Assembly: GCA_032164245.1 (NCBI GenBank)
Contig: JAVMKO010000003.1
Coordinates: 92,689,890 to 92,753,889 of the forward strand
From: Sternotherus odoratus
Lineage: Eukaryota > Chordata > Testudines > Kinosternidae
DNA: 64,000 nucleotides
Reading direction: 5' to 3'
The stretch's first letter is position 1. Each line of letters begins with the position of its first letter. The notes below the pieces were generated by a model. It worked only from the letters and a program-made list of their open reading frames with translations, did not search any database and was not told where the DNA came from. A program made the translations under genes and the position numbers. Positions 46,537 to 58,500 of this stretch are shown here, piece after piece.

Positions 46537-47033
46537 CTGTAAAAGGATCATAATTTCACAGGAGATAAATATGTGATATTAACCAAGTAAAACTAACTTT
46601 TTTCCTCTACTCAAAAAGAAAAATCTTTTAAAATATGTATTGGATTTGGTAGCCTCTTACATTTTAGTCTAGATGAAAATATAAATGATTTAATTTTTGT
46701 TTTGTTTTAATTAAAAGTACCAAATCTTTGTACAAGAAAAACCATCAAGGCCTACAATCACTACATACAATAGGTGGTACAAAGTACAAAGAGCACTTTC
46801 TAGTAACTTTGCTCAGACATTCTGTATTTACCAGTGTTGTTTAACATTCAGACATTTGAGGGGGGTTTAGAAAGCAAGCATGGTATGGTACAGTCGGTCT
46901 ACACACACAGACTAGGAGAACAGTTTTCACATGCAACATTTTGCTGATGACATATGCATAAACCTTATGAGACTGGGGCCATTTCTTTGCAATATGAGAT
47001 AAAAAGGTGTCTAAGATTCCTAAATTGACTTAC
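46537..47033 (-). other. SYNE1 intron, 0.5 kb
   Basis: Nothing is recognised in this stretch. Confidence 0.7.
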
Positions 47034-47166
47034 CAGAAAAGCATTCAGATGATCTCGCACCATTTCAAGTTCTTGAGGGACTGTTACTGCCTGCTGAGTC
47101 CAGAACTCCAGTCGGTCCTTTGCCGACTGTAACCAATGAATCAGCTCAACTGATTCACTCTGATAT
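47034..47166 (-). CDS. SYNE1: SYNE1 spectrin-rod exon ((R)YQSESVEL...LNAFL)
   Basis: This is 133 nt, phase 2 to 0. After Arg it reads YQSESVELIHWLQSAKDRLE, FWTQQAVTVPQELEMVRDHL and NAFL. The acceptor is ccccacag|ATATCA and the donor TTTCTG|gtaagt. The LIHWLQSAKDRLEFW stretch is helix A with its conserved Trp. Confidence 0.97.
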
Positions 47167-47777
47167 CTGTGGGGATGTTAATGATAAAAACACAGTCATT
47201 GCCAACCGTTGTGTCTAGTATAGTCTCTCAACAAATGAGGTTCTACACTGGAAACCTGATTTTACAAAGAACACCATCTTCCCCTCCTAAAATCCATGAA
47301 CACTATCTTCCCCTCCTAAAATGATCTCTCTTTGAGAGATTGCAAATTATGCCAAGTGATATGGTGGTTTGTGATGAGAAAAATTATTAGCCAGCCAATT
47401 AGCCCAGAGTCATTAGACACAGAGCTTGAGTGCTTCCATATACAACATTGTACATACAAATCATGGAGTTAGAGCTCTCGGAAAAAGCAAAGATTAGTAT
47501 AGTGACAAATCAGCCCATTTAGTATCAGAAACATATATTGGAACATATTAAATTATAATACAATTGTTTTATGGTACATATTTTTGAGAGTTTTTATGCA
47601 AAGAAGAGTCAGCCGGCACTTTACGGGGGAAGAGGGAAGGTAATTTGGGAAGTGCTATTTTAATATTAATTTGCTGTTATTTAAAAAAAAAACTGTAAGA
47701 GTGTTTGAAAGCATAATTATCCTTGATTTTAATGGCACAGGATCAGACATTTAATCCATCAGTTTCATTAGCACTAC
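47167..47777 (-). other. SYNE1 intron, 0.6 kb
   Basis: A short direct repeat, cttcccctcctaaaat (about 47279-47294 and 47307-47322), is visible. Nothing else is recognised. Confidence 0.7.
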
Positions 47778-47974
47778 CTTGTCCAGTGCTTTAGTATAGT
47801 CTCCAGTCTGTGCAGTTCCTTGGTCACTTTGCTGGTGTTGTTTAACCAGTGCTCTCCTAAGTGGTTCAATTGACTTTCTAGAGCTGAACAACTGATAGAA
47901 AAAAGGAGTCTTTTCCCATCATCCAACACCTGGTAAAGCTTGGGCTGGTATTCAGTCAGACTAGATTTCAGGCT
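47778..47974 (-). CDS. SYNE1: SYNE1 spectrin-rod exon (SLKSSLTEY...LKHWT(R))
   Basis: This is 197 nt, phase 0 to 2. It reads SLKSSLTEYQPKLYQVLDDG, KRLLFSISCSALESQLNHLG, EHWLNNTSKVTKELHRLETI and LKHWT, then AG of Arg. The acceptor is cactacag|AGCCTG and the donor ACAAG|gtagtg. Confidence 0.97.
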
Positions 47975-49227
47975 CTGTAGTGATAGAGGACAGGAAAGAC
48001 AGTTAGATCAGTACCTTTTCAATGCCCCATTTTCCTTTTGCTGTTTGTATGGAATATCAAACTCCCTCCCTGTTTCAAGGACTCTCTTTTAATTCAAACT
48101 CTAGAGCTCAAAAAGACAGAGCAAGCAAACACTAGCTGGACCTTCATGACCATTATTTACCAGACCACAAAGTTGCTCTGCTGAAAATGACACTTGCAAC
48201 AGGGTGTGTATAGTGTTTGCATGCCTGAAATTTCAGGGAAGCTTGCAGAAGACAACATTACTACTGAGAGGAAAGCAGAATCAAACTCAGAGCCCAATCC
48301 TGACTGCTAAGCACCCTTGACGTCAATGGAAATTGCAGGACTGGGCCCTCAGACACCAACTGCCAAGCCTTGTATTTCCTGTGGTGATTCTCCTCAGCCA
48401 CCGAGTCTTCTATGTGTCTCCTCTTTCCATCATCACTGTGACTTTCAGCTGTGCATGTACACAAAATAAAAGTTTACTCAACCTGTCCAGGCCCCAGAAC
48501 CCTGGATCTAACTGTTGCCTTGCGAAATGGGGTGGGGGGGGGGGAGGGGGAAAGAGAAAGAATACTGCTGTCCAAAGGTTAAAGACGTGAGGATGGAGTC
48601 ACCAGAGGTCATGGTGTTACAACAGGAAGTAAAGACTGTATGTTTATTTACGTGCCTGATGTCCAACGGGGGGAAATGGGTTCAGATATAGAAATGAAAG
48701 ACTGATAATAGATACATGAGAGAAGGAAAGAGATTAATTTACCTGCCAACAAACAGCTAACAAAATTAAGGAATTGCAATTCATACATCTTCATAAATTC
48801 AAGTATCAAATGTACATGCCTTCTCATTTAAAAATTATGCTGTAACCAAACAACATGCGGTGTTTGATACTTATTAATGGCACCTGAGGTGAGTTAATTT
48901 CCATGACTATTTCTATTTTATCTTTCATGCTGACAAAAATCTAACAATCAGGTGGCAGAGTGCCCATCAATACTGCCCTGCACATGTCAAAAGAAAACAT
49001 GGAAAATGGAGCCATTTAAATAACCTGTTCTTTGAAAAGCAGGTAGTCTTGAGGATTTACTCTGAAAAGTGAAGGATGAAAAAAAAATTAATTTCCATTT
49101 CACTCTGTCCCTGAAAAAGCATTTATTGTCAGGAAGTAACCTGAAAAATTCCAATGCAGCCATACAGTTTTCATCGCAAACTTCAAACTTAAATTGCATG
49201 AGATGGGAAATCTGATAATGTGGTCAT

Positions 49228-49265
49228 AAAAAAAAAAAAAAAAAAAAAAAAAAAGAGAGAGAGAG
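49228..49265. repeat. A homopolymer (27) followed by (GA)n
   Basis: A run of 27 A continues directly into about six GA units. Confidence 0.95.
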
Positions 49266-49296
49266 AAAAATATTGGCTCACAGGAGAGCCTGGGTC

Positions 49297-50150
49297 TGAC
49301 AGAATATACCCCCCCGTGTTCATCTTACATACTATTGTAATAATTTTTGTATATGGTATGCCTTGTAAGGTATCACTTGAAAACTCATAATTTGCTGGCC
49401 AGTATTGTCCTGATAAAATGTGTGTGGCAGCATTGTTTGTCGAGTTATAGGATTTCCCTACCTGATGTTAACACATGTTCCAAACCCCACAGCCCTTCCC
49501 AAACTGAGGTTGGCAAACAGTTCTGCCCTAAATAAAGGAATGTGTGTTCTCTTTAATTTGCATTTAAGCAGTAAACAGAGTCATCAGGCAGGAAAGGAAA
49601 CAAAGAAAGCTGTAAGAGGTGAGAAAAAGCCAGCAGGGAACATTCTTCCACACAGACTCTGTGTCCTAGTGCCCAGCTGGAACTGTTTTCAAGTGAGGTA
49701 CTGAAACTATAAAAAGGAGGGACAAACATCCCAAGAAACCTCTCTCTCTTTCTCACTGCATTCACTGTACCTGAAGCGACAAGAGAAGCATTTGTTGGAC
49801 TCTGGGGGAGTGGTTGTGACCTACAGTGTTTGGTCATTAAAATGGCTGAAACCATTTGGTGAGATACTTTGCTTGAACCTGATATAGTTTGTCAAGTTAG
49901 GTATTAGTAAATGTCTGAACTTTATTTTACTTGTAGCTATTTCTCATTTTTATACCTCATTATTTGTACTCACTTAAAATCTCTCTCTCTCTGTAGTTAA
50001 TAAACTTGTTTTTCTGTTTTATTTAACCCAGTGTGTTTAAACAGAAGTATCTGAATAACTATTTGAGATAGTAAAATGGCATATTATTCCCTTTAAAGAC
50101 TTAAATGTTATGTATGTATGTTGGGATCATCCTGCAGTATAACCAAGGCT
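49297..50150 (+). mobile_element. Probable solo LTR of an endogenous retrovirus
   Basis: The order of parts is LTR-like: a U3-type start (tgacagaatataccccccc), a TATA-type tataaaaagg at about 49710, a pyrimidine-rich tctctctctttctcactgca downstream, and polyadenylation signals (ttaataaacttg, about 50000). The stretch ttgtaaggtatcacttgaaa occurs in common turtle LTRs. No internal coding region is present. The ends and target duplication were not resolved. Confidence 0.6.
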
Positions 50151-50345
50151 GGGGAGAGAAAACAAAAACAGGCACATGTGTGAAGACAGAGGATAAAGCA
50201 GAAGACCTTTCTATAAAATGAGACCAAGTATGCAGGATTTAATAGAAATCCCAGATGTAAACTACTAGTTTTTACCATGCTCAAGGGATTTATGATGAAT
50301 GATCAAAAAGCACATCATGTTTGAAAATCCCATGCTGCGACTGAC

Positions 50346-50477
50346 CTGATAAAGCGTAATCCGGTCTGCAAGCCTTTCCTCTGTCTCCTCCACCAAACCA
50401 ACACTAGGGATGCTACTTTCAACAGCCTCCAGCTGTCTGATCAGTTCCTGATAGTCCTCATCCAGGTGTGTCCAGGT
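50346..50477 (-). CDS. SYNE1: SYNE1 spectrin-rod exon (TWTHLDEDY...RITLYQ)
   Basis: This is 132 nt, 44 codons, phase 0 to 0. It reads TWTHLDEDYQELIRQLEAVE, SSIPSVGLVEETEERLADRI and TLYQ. The acceptor is tcttacag|ACCTGG and the donor TATCAG|gtcagt. Confidence 0.97.
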
Positions 50478-51005
50478 CTGTAAGAATAATTTATACATGC
50501 GTATGGCGAATACTTACTTTGACATCTACGTTTTTTATTTCCAACTACATTTTAAATTATCTACATCCTTTATGTAAATTTCTCCAGCTCCAAAGGAAAA
50601 GCACAGTGTATATATAATATAATGTTACCTCTGTCACAGACACTCAGGATTAGCCTTTAGCCATGTGATCCAAATCACAGACCTGGCTTCTGCTTGGAAG
50701 ATGACATTTTCTCCTCCTTGACGGGTCAAGTCCATTTAACGTTGAAAATGTTATATTACTAACAGTATGGTTTGGCTACTGAACATAAGAATGGCCGTAT
50801 TGGATCAGACCAAAGGTCCATCCAACCCAGTATCCTGTCTGCTGACAGCGGCCAATGCCAGGTACTGAACCTGATGCTCTCATTGCTTCACAATACGGGA
50901 GCGTCAAAGATCACGCATAATCCTCTATTCCAAGGTTCACCAACATTGCCCTCCCACTAACAGTCCATCATTACAGAGGAAGGAGAAAACAGAGAACCCC
51001 CTCAC
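50478..51005 (-). other. SYNE1 intron, 0.5 kb, with a CR1 3' end
   Basis: Apart from the CR1 tail at 50780-50950, nothing is recognised. Confidence 0.7.
50780..50950 (-). mobile_element. CR1 LINE 3'-end fragment
   Basis: The stretch gaacataagaatggccgtat and tggatcagaccaaaggtcca is the inverse of the CR1 3' UTR and tail at 23300-23390. It is a strongly 5'-truncated insertion. Confidence 0.88.
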
Positions 51006-51179
51006 CTCTAGAATGTATTCCAGTTCAACACCCCGCTTATGAGCTTGTTTTAACACAGCAGAGGCTTGTGCCATCTGTTTCGTATGTGTCTGGGTTTCCG
51101 TCAAGAGGGAAAAACTGCTTATCTTTCTAAACAGTGTTTCTGTCAGGATCATGTGAGACTCCAGACCCTGGAAATATTC
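51006..51179 (-). CDS. SYNE1: SYNE1 spectrin-rod exon (EYFQGLESH...VELEYILE)
   Basis: This is 174 nt, 58 codons, phase 0 to 0. It reads EYFQGLESHMILTETLFRKI, SSFSLLTETQTHTKQMAQAS and AVLKQAHKRGVELEYILE. The acceptor is cctttcag|GAATAT and the donor CTAGAG|gtgagg. Confidence 0.97.
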
Positions 51180-52032
51180 CTGAAAGGATTCCAGAAAACA
51201 AAAAGATCAGAGTGTACCAGTTAGACTCAAATCACCATAAAAAAACTGCCAAACTCAAAGGTGCTCTGACACTGTTGTGATGGAGGCCATATAAGTATCT
51301 GCAGACATACAATTAGTTAACCTTCACTCCCCACCAATCGCCACACAAAATCTCATTAACATTGGAAAAAAAGAGTTGATCTTCAAACACAAATTCTGCC
51401 CTAATTTAACCCTGTGCAACAAGTTGTTTTAAATGATGTATATCAGAGAAGAATTTGGGTGTAATAATATAAGACGTTTTGGTCTACAAAGCAGCCACAT
51501 ATTCCTGTGTTTGTGGAAGCTAGTAGCAAACGAAAACCTTCTCTAAAAAAAAAATATAGCATTAACTAGTGTATAAATCAAACTACTTTTCTCTTTCTAA
51601 AGTCTGCAGTACATTCCTAACAATAGCTTTAACGTGTTCAATAGGTTGATTTCAAGCAATAAGATACTACTGAGTACAATGATGCATTCCAGAGAGATTC
51701 CAAAGTTCTCTATCTTTGAATAACAAGTCTGATGCTTTTGTGCTGGCTAGCAAAGTCAGAATAAACTAGGATGAGTGATAAAGTGGCTACCATCATAGAT
51801 GGAATTTACTTAGTGCAAGAGTACTTGCTAAAAAATCCAAGCTAGTCACAAATGGTGCACTCAACACCTTTTAGTTAAAAAATACTGCAGTAAATCACCA
51901 TCAAAATCCCTGATGCCTCTTCAGGTGTGAAGGCTGGCTATACAATTGTCAGAAGTTAATGGAGTGCAAGACAAGAGTTTTACTTAGCCTTCAAATAAAC
52001 AGGTTTTCAAAAAATGCAGATGTTGTTTTTAC
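51180..52032 (-). other. SYNE1 intron, 0.9 kb
   Basis: No exon or mobile element is recognised in this AT-rich stretch. Confidence 0.7.
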
Positions 52033-52233
52033 CTTGTGTTTGTCTAGTAGCATTTGAACTTCCTCCTTGGAAGCAACAATAATTTTCTGGTCACTTGCCA
52101 TCTTTTCTTGGCCAGTTTCTATCAGGTCAGCCAGGTCCTGCAAAGCTCGTTTATACTGACTCCTGAGGGCCAGATTTTGGTTCAGACCACTGCGTCTGGA
52201 TCCAATGATCATCATCAGTTCATCGTACATGTC
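52033..52233 (-). CDS. SYNE1: SYNE1 spectrin-rod exon (DMYDELMMI...LLDKHK)
   Basis: This is 201 nt, 67 codons, phase 0 to 0. It reads DMYDELMMIIGSRRSGLNQN, LALRSQYKRALQDLADLIET, GQEKMASDQKIIVASKEEVQ and MLLDKHK. The acceptor is cccccaag|GACATG and the donor CACAAG|gtaaaa. Confidence 0.97.
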
Positions 52234-52329
52234 CTTGGGGGAGACAAGAAACAACAGCATTTCTCATTTCATGCACACTTTTACTGAACACATTACTTAT
52301 AAGCCAACACACTGAAAATGTGCTCACTA

Positions 52330-52610
52330 TATTCAAACAATGTAACCCTCATTCGAGCTGATCTTCACTGTGCCACTGTAGTGCTTCAGTGAAGATGCTA
52401 CTTTGCCAATAGGAGAGTGAATCCACCTCTCTGAGAGTTGATAGCTATGTTGGCGGGAGAAGCTCTAAGGCTGATATAGTGCTATCTACACTGGAGAAGG
52501 GGCAGGGGAGTCAGTAGAACTCTGTCGTTCAGAGGTGTGGATTTTTCACACCCATGAGTAACATAGTTATACTGATATAGATCTGGAGTGTAAGTATCTA
52601 AGTAAGGAAC
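52330..52610. mobile_element. MITE-like element, same family as 53095-53320 but inverted
   Basis: aggtgtggatttttcacacc, with agttatactgatatagatct after it, is the inverse of a matching stretch at 53110-53160 (atatcggtatagctatg and gtgtgaaaaatccaccgg). The limits are approximate. Confidence 0.6.
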
Positions 52611-52627
52611 CTGCAGAGGGTGTAAAT

Positions 52628-52851
52628 CAGGCCTGCACAACATGCGGCCTGGGGGCCACAAGCGGCCCACACAGGCTCACTCTGTGGCCCGCGGGGGGGG
52701 GGGAGGGGGTGTGTGAGTAAGGGCAGGGCAAGCCAAGTTGGGGGGCTAAGGGGAAGCGGATGGGGGCAGGATGAGGGCGGGGCTTTTCAGCCCGCAGCTG
52801 GTTTTTTTGCAGTAATATGGTCCTCGCCGCTTTCCAAGTTGTGCAGGCCTA
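52628..52851. mobile_element. hAT-type non-autonomous element, 224 bp
   Basis: The ends CAGGCCTGCACAAC and (inverse) GTTGTGCAGGCCTA form terminal inverted repeats. The flanking gtgtaaat (52620-52627) and gtgtaaaa (52852-52859) are an 8-bp duplication with one mismatch. The interior is G-rich (gcggcctgggggccacaagc) with no coding frame. Confidence 0.87.
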
Positions 52852-53094
52852 GTGTAAAAGGACATTGAAGACAAGGTTAACTCACTGGAAAATTAACAGC
52901 TCAGTATTTAAAGAGAAAAACAGGTGAGAACTGCACCACTCTTGAGATCCTGTGTTTAAGAATAATGTTAACTGAAGTGGCCTTGTTTAAGCAGCAGAGC
53001 AACTGGAGAAAGGACACACCCAGACACATTAGGCTTTATTCTCCATTATACCAAGATCCATTTATGCTGCCCTAGCAGTGTAAAGAGGCCTTAG

Positions 53095-53320
53095 GCCTGG
53101 TCTACACTACAGACTTATATCGGTATAGCTATGTCGTTTGGGGTGTGAAAAATCCACCGGTCATACTGACTGAACCCCTCATGTGGCAACACAGCACTGG
53201 GTCAATGGGAGAGTTTCGCCTGTTGCCCTGGATACCGTCTCTCAGGGAGGTGGAATTATCTAAGCTGATGGGAAAAGGTGTCTTTGCTGAAGCGCTACAG
53301 TGGTACACTGCTGTATAAGC
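53095..53320. mobile_element. MITE-like element starting ggcctggtctacactacaga
   Basis: The start is typical of dispersed turtle MITEs with gtctacac ends. The body tcggtatagctatgtcgttt and ggtgtgaaaaatccac matches the inverted relative at 52330-52610. The right end, tggtacactgctgtataagc, is less certain. Confidence 0.6.
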
Positions 53321-54300
53321 TCTTACAAACAGCAGAAAAGGACCCCTAGAATTTTCCCTTTGTTGAGCGCCTTCCTGGTCAATGCAGAACTGGCATAAGT
53401 GCTGTAACCAAATGCTGCCTGGTGGAGAAGATGTGTGCACACTACGGCTATTCCCTGCCTTCTTAGGGCCACAAAAAGCAACCACTCCACAACTCATCCT
53501 GTTCATATTTACATATAACTACCACAGCCAGCTCAGAATAATAGAGATGAGAGTAAGAAAGCAACCCAAGGGAAACATCCATGAGTTGGCAATAAGAGAA
53601 ACAACTAATAAAACCTAGCTTATTGTTTCTCTGGACTAATTATTTTGTAGTACTTTTAAAAATAAAATTGGTGTCCAACAATTTAAAATTACCCCTTTCT
53701 GCTTCACAACTATAAGAAGGAGTTAGAAAGGAAAGAGTTGCAGTCTGAAGTGCTGAGAGACAATATGACTATCCTAGGGCTGCTGATGGCTGTCTCCAGA
53801 GTTGAAGGGACAATTAGCAGGGATGCATGCTGGGAGAGGCTCTTATAAAAGAGAAAAGTCAAAGTAGGTAGTTCATAGGTAACCAGGCAGGATGAGTGGA
53901 GGAAACTGATTTCTCACCTTCCTGAAGGCTAAGGAACTGCAGGCTCTAACTAGATCCCAGTGTACATGTACATGAGCAATTTAAAGCCTGTCTTTTGTTA
54001 TATTAGCTCAACAAAACAGCCATATAGTCACATATCTTCAGGTCCCCTCTACCGTTTAGCTGTTTCCTTTGCTTCAGATTTACTATCATCTCATTGTGAC
54101 AGTTATATTGCCCTTTCATTGTTCCCAAGCACCTCCACTGAGTGTGTCCTGCTGATTTCTAGATCCTTGCCCTTGACTCCCAAAAGGATCCTGCAAATGA
54201 AGAGCTAATTGAGTTCTAGAATGTGCTACCCTTGCAGAGCTATTTTGAAGAATACTTAATATATAGTCCTGCAAGCTACATGAGTTCATCAAGTTGATGA

Positions 54301-54498
54301 AGGGGGAGGGATAGCTCAGTGGTTGGAGCATTGGCCTGCTAAACCCAGGGTTGTGAGTTCAATCCTTGAGGGGGCCATTTAGGGATCTGGGGCAAAAAAT
54401 CTGTCAGGGGACAGTACTCGATCCTGCTAGTGTAGGCAGGGGACTCGACTTGATGACCTTCAAGGTCTTTCCAGTTCTAGGAGATTGGTATATCTCCA
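54301..54498 (+). mobile_element. CryI-like tRNA-derived SINE
   Basis: The 5' part is tRNA-like with A box TAGCTCAGTGG (54312-54322) and B box GTTCAATCC (54357-54365). A unique region (ggggcaaaaaatctgtcagg) and a LINE-like tail (gactcgacttgatgaccttc, ctttccagttctaggag) follow. This order is that of CryI SINEs of cryptodiran turtles. It is not a working tRNA gene, as the acceptor and anticodon arms do not pair. Confidence 0.92.
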
Positions 54499-54651
54499 TT
54501 TATATTATAAGTTTTAGTTGACAAGACTGTAGAAAAAGTAGATACACACACAGGTTACAGAAAATAGATATGAAATAATCTTTGAAATAATTAAATTCAG
54601 ATGGAACATAACAGAGGTCAGAGAGCTCCTAAAAGGACAGAGGCCAATATA

Positions 54652-55128
54652 CCGTATTTTTCGCCATATAAGACGCTCCGGCATATAAGACGCACCTAAT
54701 TTTAAAGGCGGAAAATCTAGAAAAAAAAGATTCTGAACCCCCTCCGCCGAAAAGCCACAGATTTTTTTTAAAGCGCCGACCCCCCCCCCCCCTGCCGGCT
54801 GCACCCCTGCCCTAGTCCCCGCAGCTGCACCCCCCCCCGTCCCCACCGCCGGATCCACCTGCCCTCCCCCCCCCCCCCGGTCCCCGCCACGCTGCCAGGT
54901 CCACCTACCTACCCCCCCCCCCCCCCGTCCCCGCCGCTGCAGGCAGGCTGCCGGGTCCGCCTACCCCCCCCCCCTGCCGTCTGCGCCGCCGCCCCTCCCC
55001 CGTCTCCGCCGCGGGCGGGCTGCCAGGAGCGTCCCGGTTCCCCCCTCCCCCGTATAAGACGCACCAACTCCCCCCCCCCCCCCCGTTTTGGGGAAGAAAA
55101 AGTGTGTCTTATACGGCGAAAAATACTG
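54652..55128. mobile_element. TA-flanked MITE (Tc1/mariner-like), C-rich core
   Basis: The element starts CCGTATTTTTCGCCATATAA and ends with the inverse (TTATACGGCGAAAAATACTG). It is bounded by TA at 54650-54651 and 55129-55130, the target duplication of Tc1/mariner elements. An internal gtataagacgcacc motif is repeated in both orientations. The core (54780-55085) has several C runs of 9-14 and no coding frame. Confidence 0.82.
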
Positions 55129-55432
55129 TACTGCAAATGTGCACATGCTTAACTTTGTTCACTTGAGCAGCCAATGGGAATGCACATAAGCTGAAAGTTA
55201 AACATTTAGGGATTTGCAGGATCAAGGTCAGCGATGCTATAAAAGTGTTAAATACAAGGACAAGGACAATTGCATGGAGAAAATTATAAATCTCTTTTAT
55301 ACACAGTGAAGTGCTTTGAGACCTATTTCTGTAAATTGCCCTATGTTCAATAAAGATAAGGGCAGTTTACAAATATCCTCAATATCAGCGGGTAGTTATT
55401 ATAATGTACCTTTCTTTGGAAAGGAACTATAC

Positions 55433-55552
55433 CTGGAGCTTAGATAGCTCTTGCATGGAAGGCTGGTCAATCTGTAGCTTATCCCCATGCTTCTTTAATT
55501 TGCTGATTCCAGCATCCAATTCCTTCAGACCATCTTCTGCCTGTAGTATAGC
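55433..55552 (-). CDS. SYNE1: SYNE1 spectrin-rod exon (AILQAEDGL...ELSKLQ)
   Basis: This is 120 nt, 40 codons, phase 0 to 0. It reads AILQAEDGLKELDAGISKLK and KHGDKLQIDQPSMQELSKLQ. The acceptor is gatacag|GCTATA and the donor CTCCAG|gtatag. Confidence 0.96.
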
Positions 55553-58500
55553 CTGTATCAGGGAATTGCAACATTTAGCCAGAAGGTCTCAGAACAATCT
55601 TTTACCTGAACTCCATGATTACCACTTCCTTGAACTGTTTTAGATATGAAGTATTAGTCTGTTCCCATTTTTTAATAGTGAATTTTCTACTCATGGTGTT
55701 TTGCTGAGAACCCTGGAAACTGAATAACCTAAAGAAATACAGCACAGGAAGCAGACACGCATTCAAAATAATTTTTTTCATTAAAGGTTTATTGTAGAGT
55801 GGCATTTTTATATCCCATATATTGAATATTATATTTGAATTGTTTAAAACAAAAGCTGATTCTAGTTCCGTATTACTGATTAGTAATATGTACCATTTAT
55901 ATTAGAAATACCCAAGGTGTGTTTGGTACTTTAACACATTTTAAAATTAAGTTTTCCTCTACCACTCATCACAATAATGTTGGAGAACCTTACAAACAAT
56001 TTAGCTTTGCAGTGTCCTGATGTTGCACCATTGAAGACCATAAGCGCTTTGCCATTGTCCTCATTATGAGTCTCAACAATGCTGTCAGGTAAGAATGTAT
56101 AATTGGCCCCCTTTTGTAGATGGGAAACTGAGCGACTAAGCTGGATTTACAAGACTCTCAGTGATGGCCTAACTCTTCACTCATTGAAGTAAATGGAAGT
56201 TTTACCAGTGACTTCAGTGGAAGCAGTGAGGCCAATGCCTTTTCAAATCTCACCCTAGCTGTTTGCTGAAAGTCTGTGGCAGATCCAGGAATAGCATGCA
56301 GATCTCCTGAGATGCAGTATAGTACCTGTGACGGTATACCCCATAAGGCTTTATGGGGTGGTGGGGGGGGGTGCTTATACATATATGTATGACATTACTG
56401 GAATATGGTTTTGCTATATATACCATGTAACATGTCTATATAAAGGTAATGATCCACTGGATCTGTTCATCCTATTTGTATGTATGTGTCTGTTTTGTAT
56501 TCAAAGTTATGAATATTGGCTATGTGCTTGGTTGGTTGTAAGTAGACTTTGGGAAGCAGCTGAGCAGCTCTCTGAGAGAGAATTATTCTCAGTTAAGACC
56601 AATCAAGCTAACAATAAACTTTGTAGACACCCGTCCACGCCTGAGCTTCCTCAGGAACGCGGCCTGGCTGTAATGAGCGGAGTCTGGTTCAAACCTGCAA
56701 CTGGACCATGTGCTCAACTCCATGTGGACTCTGCATAAGAAGGAGGAGGGTCTCTCCACCCACAAGAGGAAGTCTATATAAACCCGGGAGAGACCTCTCC
56801 ATTTTGTTCTCAGCTGGCTCAAAGAACAGCCCTCCACCCCCCAAGGATACCTGGAAGAAACTGGAACAGAGGACTGTGACTGCAGGGGGTGGGTGGGTGC
56901 AAGTGATAGCTGGACCCAGGCTAACGGAGTTTAGCCTGAAAGAAGGAATTCACAGAGGGTGAGGCTTTTTACTGTATCAGTGTTACATCTGCGTTTTCTA
57001 TTTCATTTTATTTGGTAATTCACTTTGTCCTGTCTGTTACTACTTGGAACCACTTAAATCCTATTTCCTGTCTTTATTAAAATCACCTTTTACTTATTAA
57101 TTAACCTGGAGTATATGTTGGTACCGGGGGGGGGGGGACGACAAACAGCTGTGCATCTCTCTATATATAGAGAGAGTGTTATAGAGGGAGAACAATCTAT
57201 GAGTTTGCCCTGTATAAACTTTTTACAGGGTAAAAAAAATTTATTCAGGGTTTGACCCCATTGGGAGTTGAGCATCTGAGTGCCAGGGCAAGAATACTTC
57301 TGCCTATTTCCAGGCAAGCCCATGGCTGTTGGGGGACGTGGCTCAGACCTGGCAGGGGTCCTAAGCTGTTTGGGCAGGAAATCTGAGGCAGGGGTAGCCT
57401 TGGCACATCAGGTGGCAGCTTCTAAGGGGGTTTCTGTGATCCCAACCAGTCACAGTACCTTAGCCACAAAGCCAGCCTTCTTTTTTTAAGGCACCTCTCC
57501 TGAAACCATTTATACAAGTGATTGATATTTCACATGCACAGCCCCTTTGATCTCTAGAGTAACACTGAGTGAGTGTAGTTTTGGGACCTAATCCTGCAAA
57601 CACTTATGGATGTGAGTAGTTTTACTGATTTCAGAATCGGTCCCTAAAACTATACTTACCAGTACAGGGCTTGACACTGAGATCAAATGAATCCATGACA
57701 CTGAGATCAAAAGGTCTATGGTTTATCAGCTGAGCTAACATACTCTCAGTCCATTTCCTTGCCTACTTGTTTCCCTCCTTGTGTTATATATATTGGAAAC
57801 TAAATTCTGACTGCCCTTTTCGGGTAGGTAAGCTCGGGAGGAAGGGTTACTGGGAACTATGCAGCACACCAGGCATGAGCCTGTCAGAATACAGACCTAA
57901 ACACTCCCTGCACTGTAAGGTTGTGTGATTCCTAATGTCTAACCCCCACTTACCCGCTGGCATCAAGCAACAAATGCTGAAGCAAGAACCCAGTGAGTTT
58001 TTCAAAAGCCACTCTTAAAGGGCTCTGAGACATTATGTTTAAGTTTCTCCAACACAGGCAGAGAGTGACGGCCAGAATCTGTTTCTTTATTCAGTTTCTC
58101 ATATAGGTACTCATCACATTAGTACCTGAGCAAACCACTTTGTTACTACATCTCTCCTCCCACCTGTTTCCTATCACAAAAAAAGCTCTTTGAGGCACAC
58201 TGCATTTACCAAAGCTTGTTTTTAACACCAGGAATAACAAAAAACATGGGACAAAAGACATTGAGGTTGAGATTAATTATTCAGTGCATATTTCCTGCTA
58301 GAGCATATTTTCCTCAGTCTGAAAAAAACTGAATGTGGCGATCAGGATATGAACATCTCAGAGCACCAAATATGCCACTTGTTTTTAAATCAGTCACCAG
58401 CAAGACAAAACATACTGAAGAGATCTAGGTCAATGACCATTCTTTTGGGTGCTCTCTGTGAATCTCTTTAGCTGCCTGGGTTTTCTGTGTGTATTCCAGG

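Larger units (their letters stand above)
47975..50345 (-). other. SYNE1 intron, 2.4 kb
   Basis: This intron contains an A27 run with (GA)n (49228-49265) and a probable solo LTR (about 49297-50150). A G-rich tract lies at about 48530-48551. About 48000-49200 has no recognised element. Confidence 0.7.
52234..55432 (-). other. SYNE1 intron, 3.2 kb, dense in small transposons
   Basis: This intron holds MITE-like units (about 52330-52610 and 53095-53320), a hAT-type element (52628-52851), a CryI-like SINE (54301-54498) and a TA-flanked MITE (54652-55128). About 53330-54290 shows nothing certain. Confidence 0.7.

Noticed and set aside
54301..54375. tRNA-like sequence with A and B boxes (also at 29442)
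   Set aside because: The body and tail match a SINE, the stems of a tRNA cloverleaf do not pair, and the unit is repeated. It was called CryI-like SINE.
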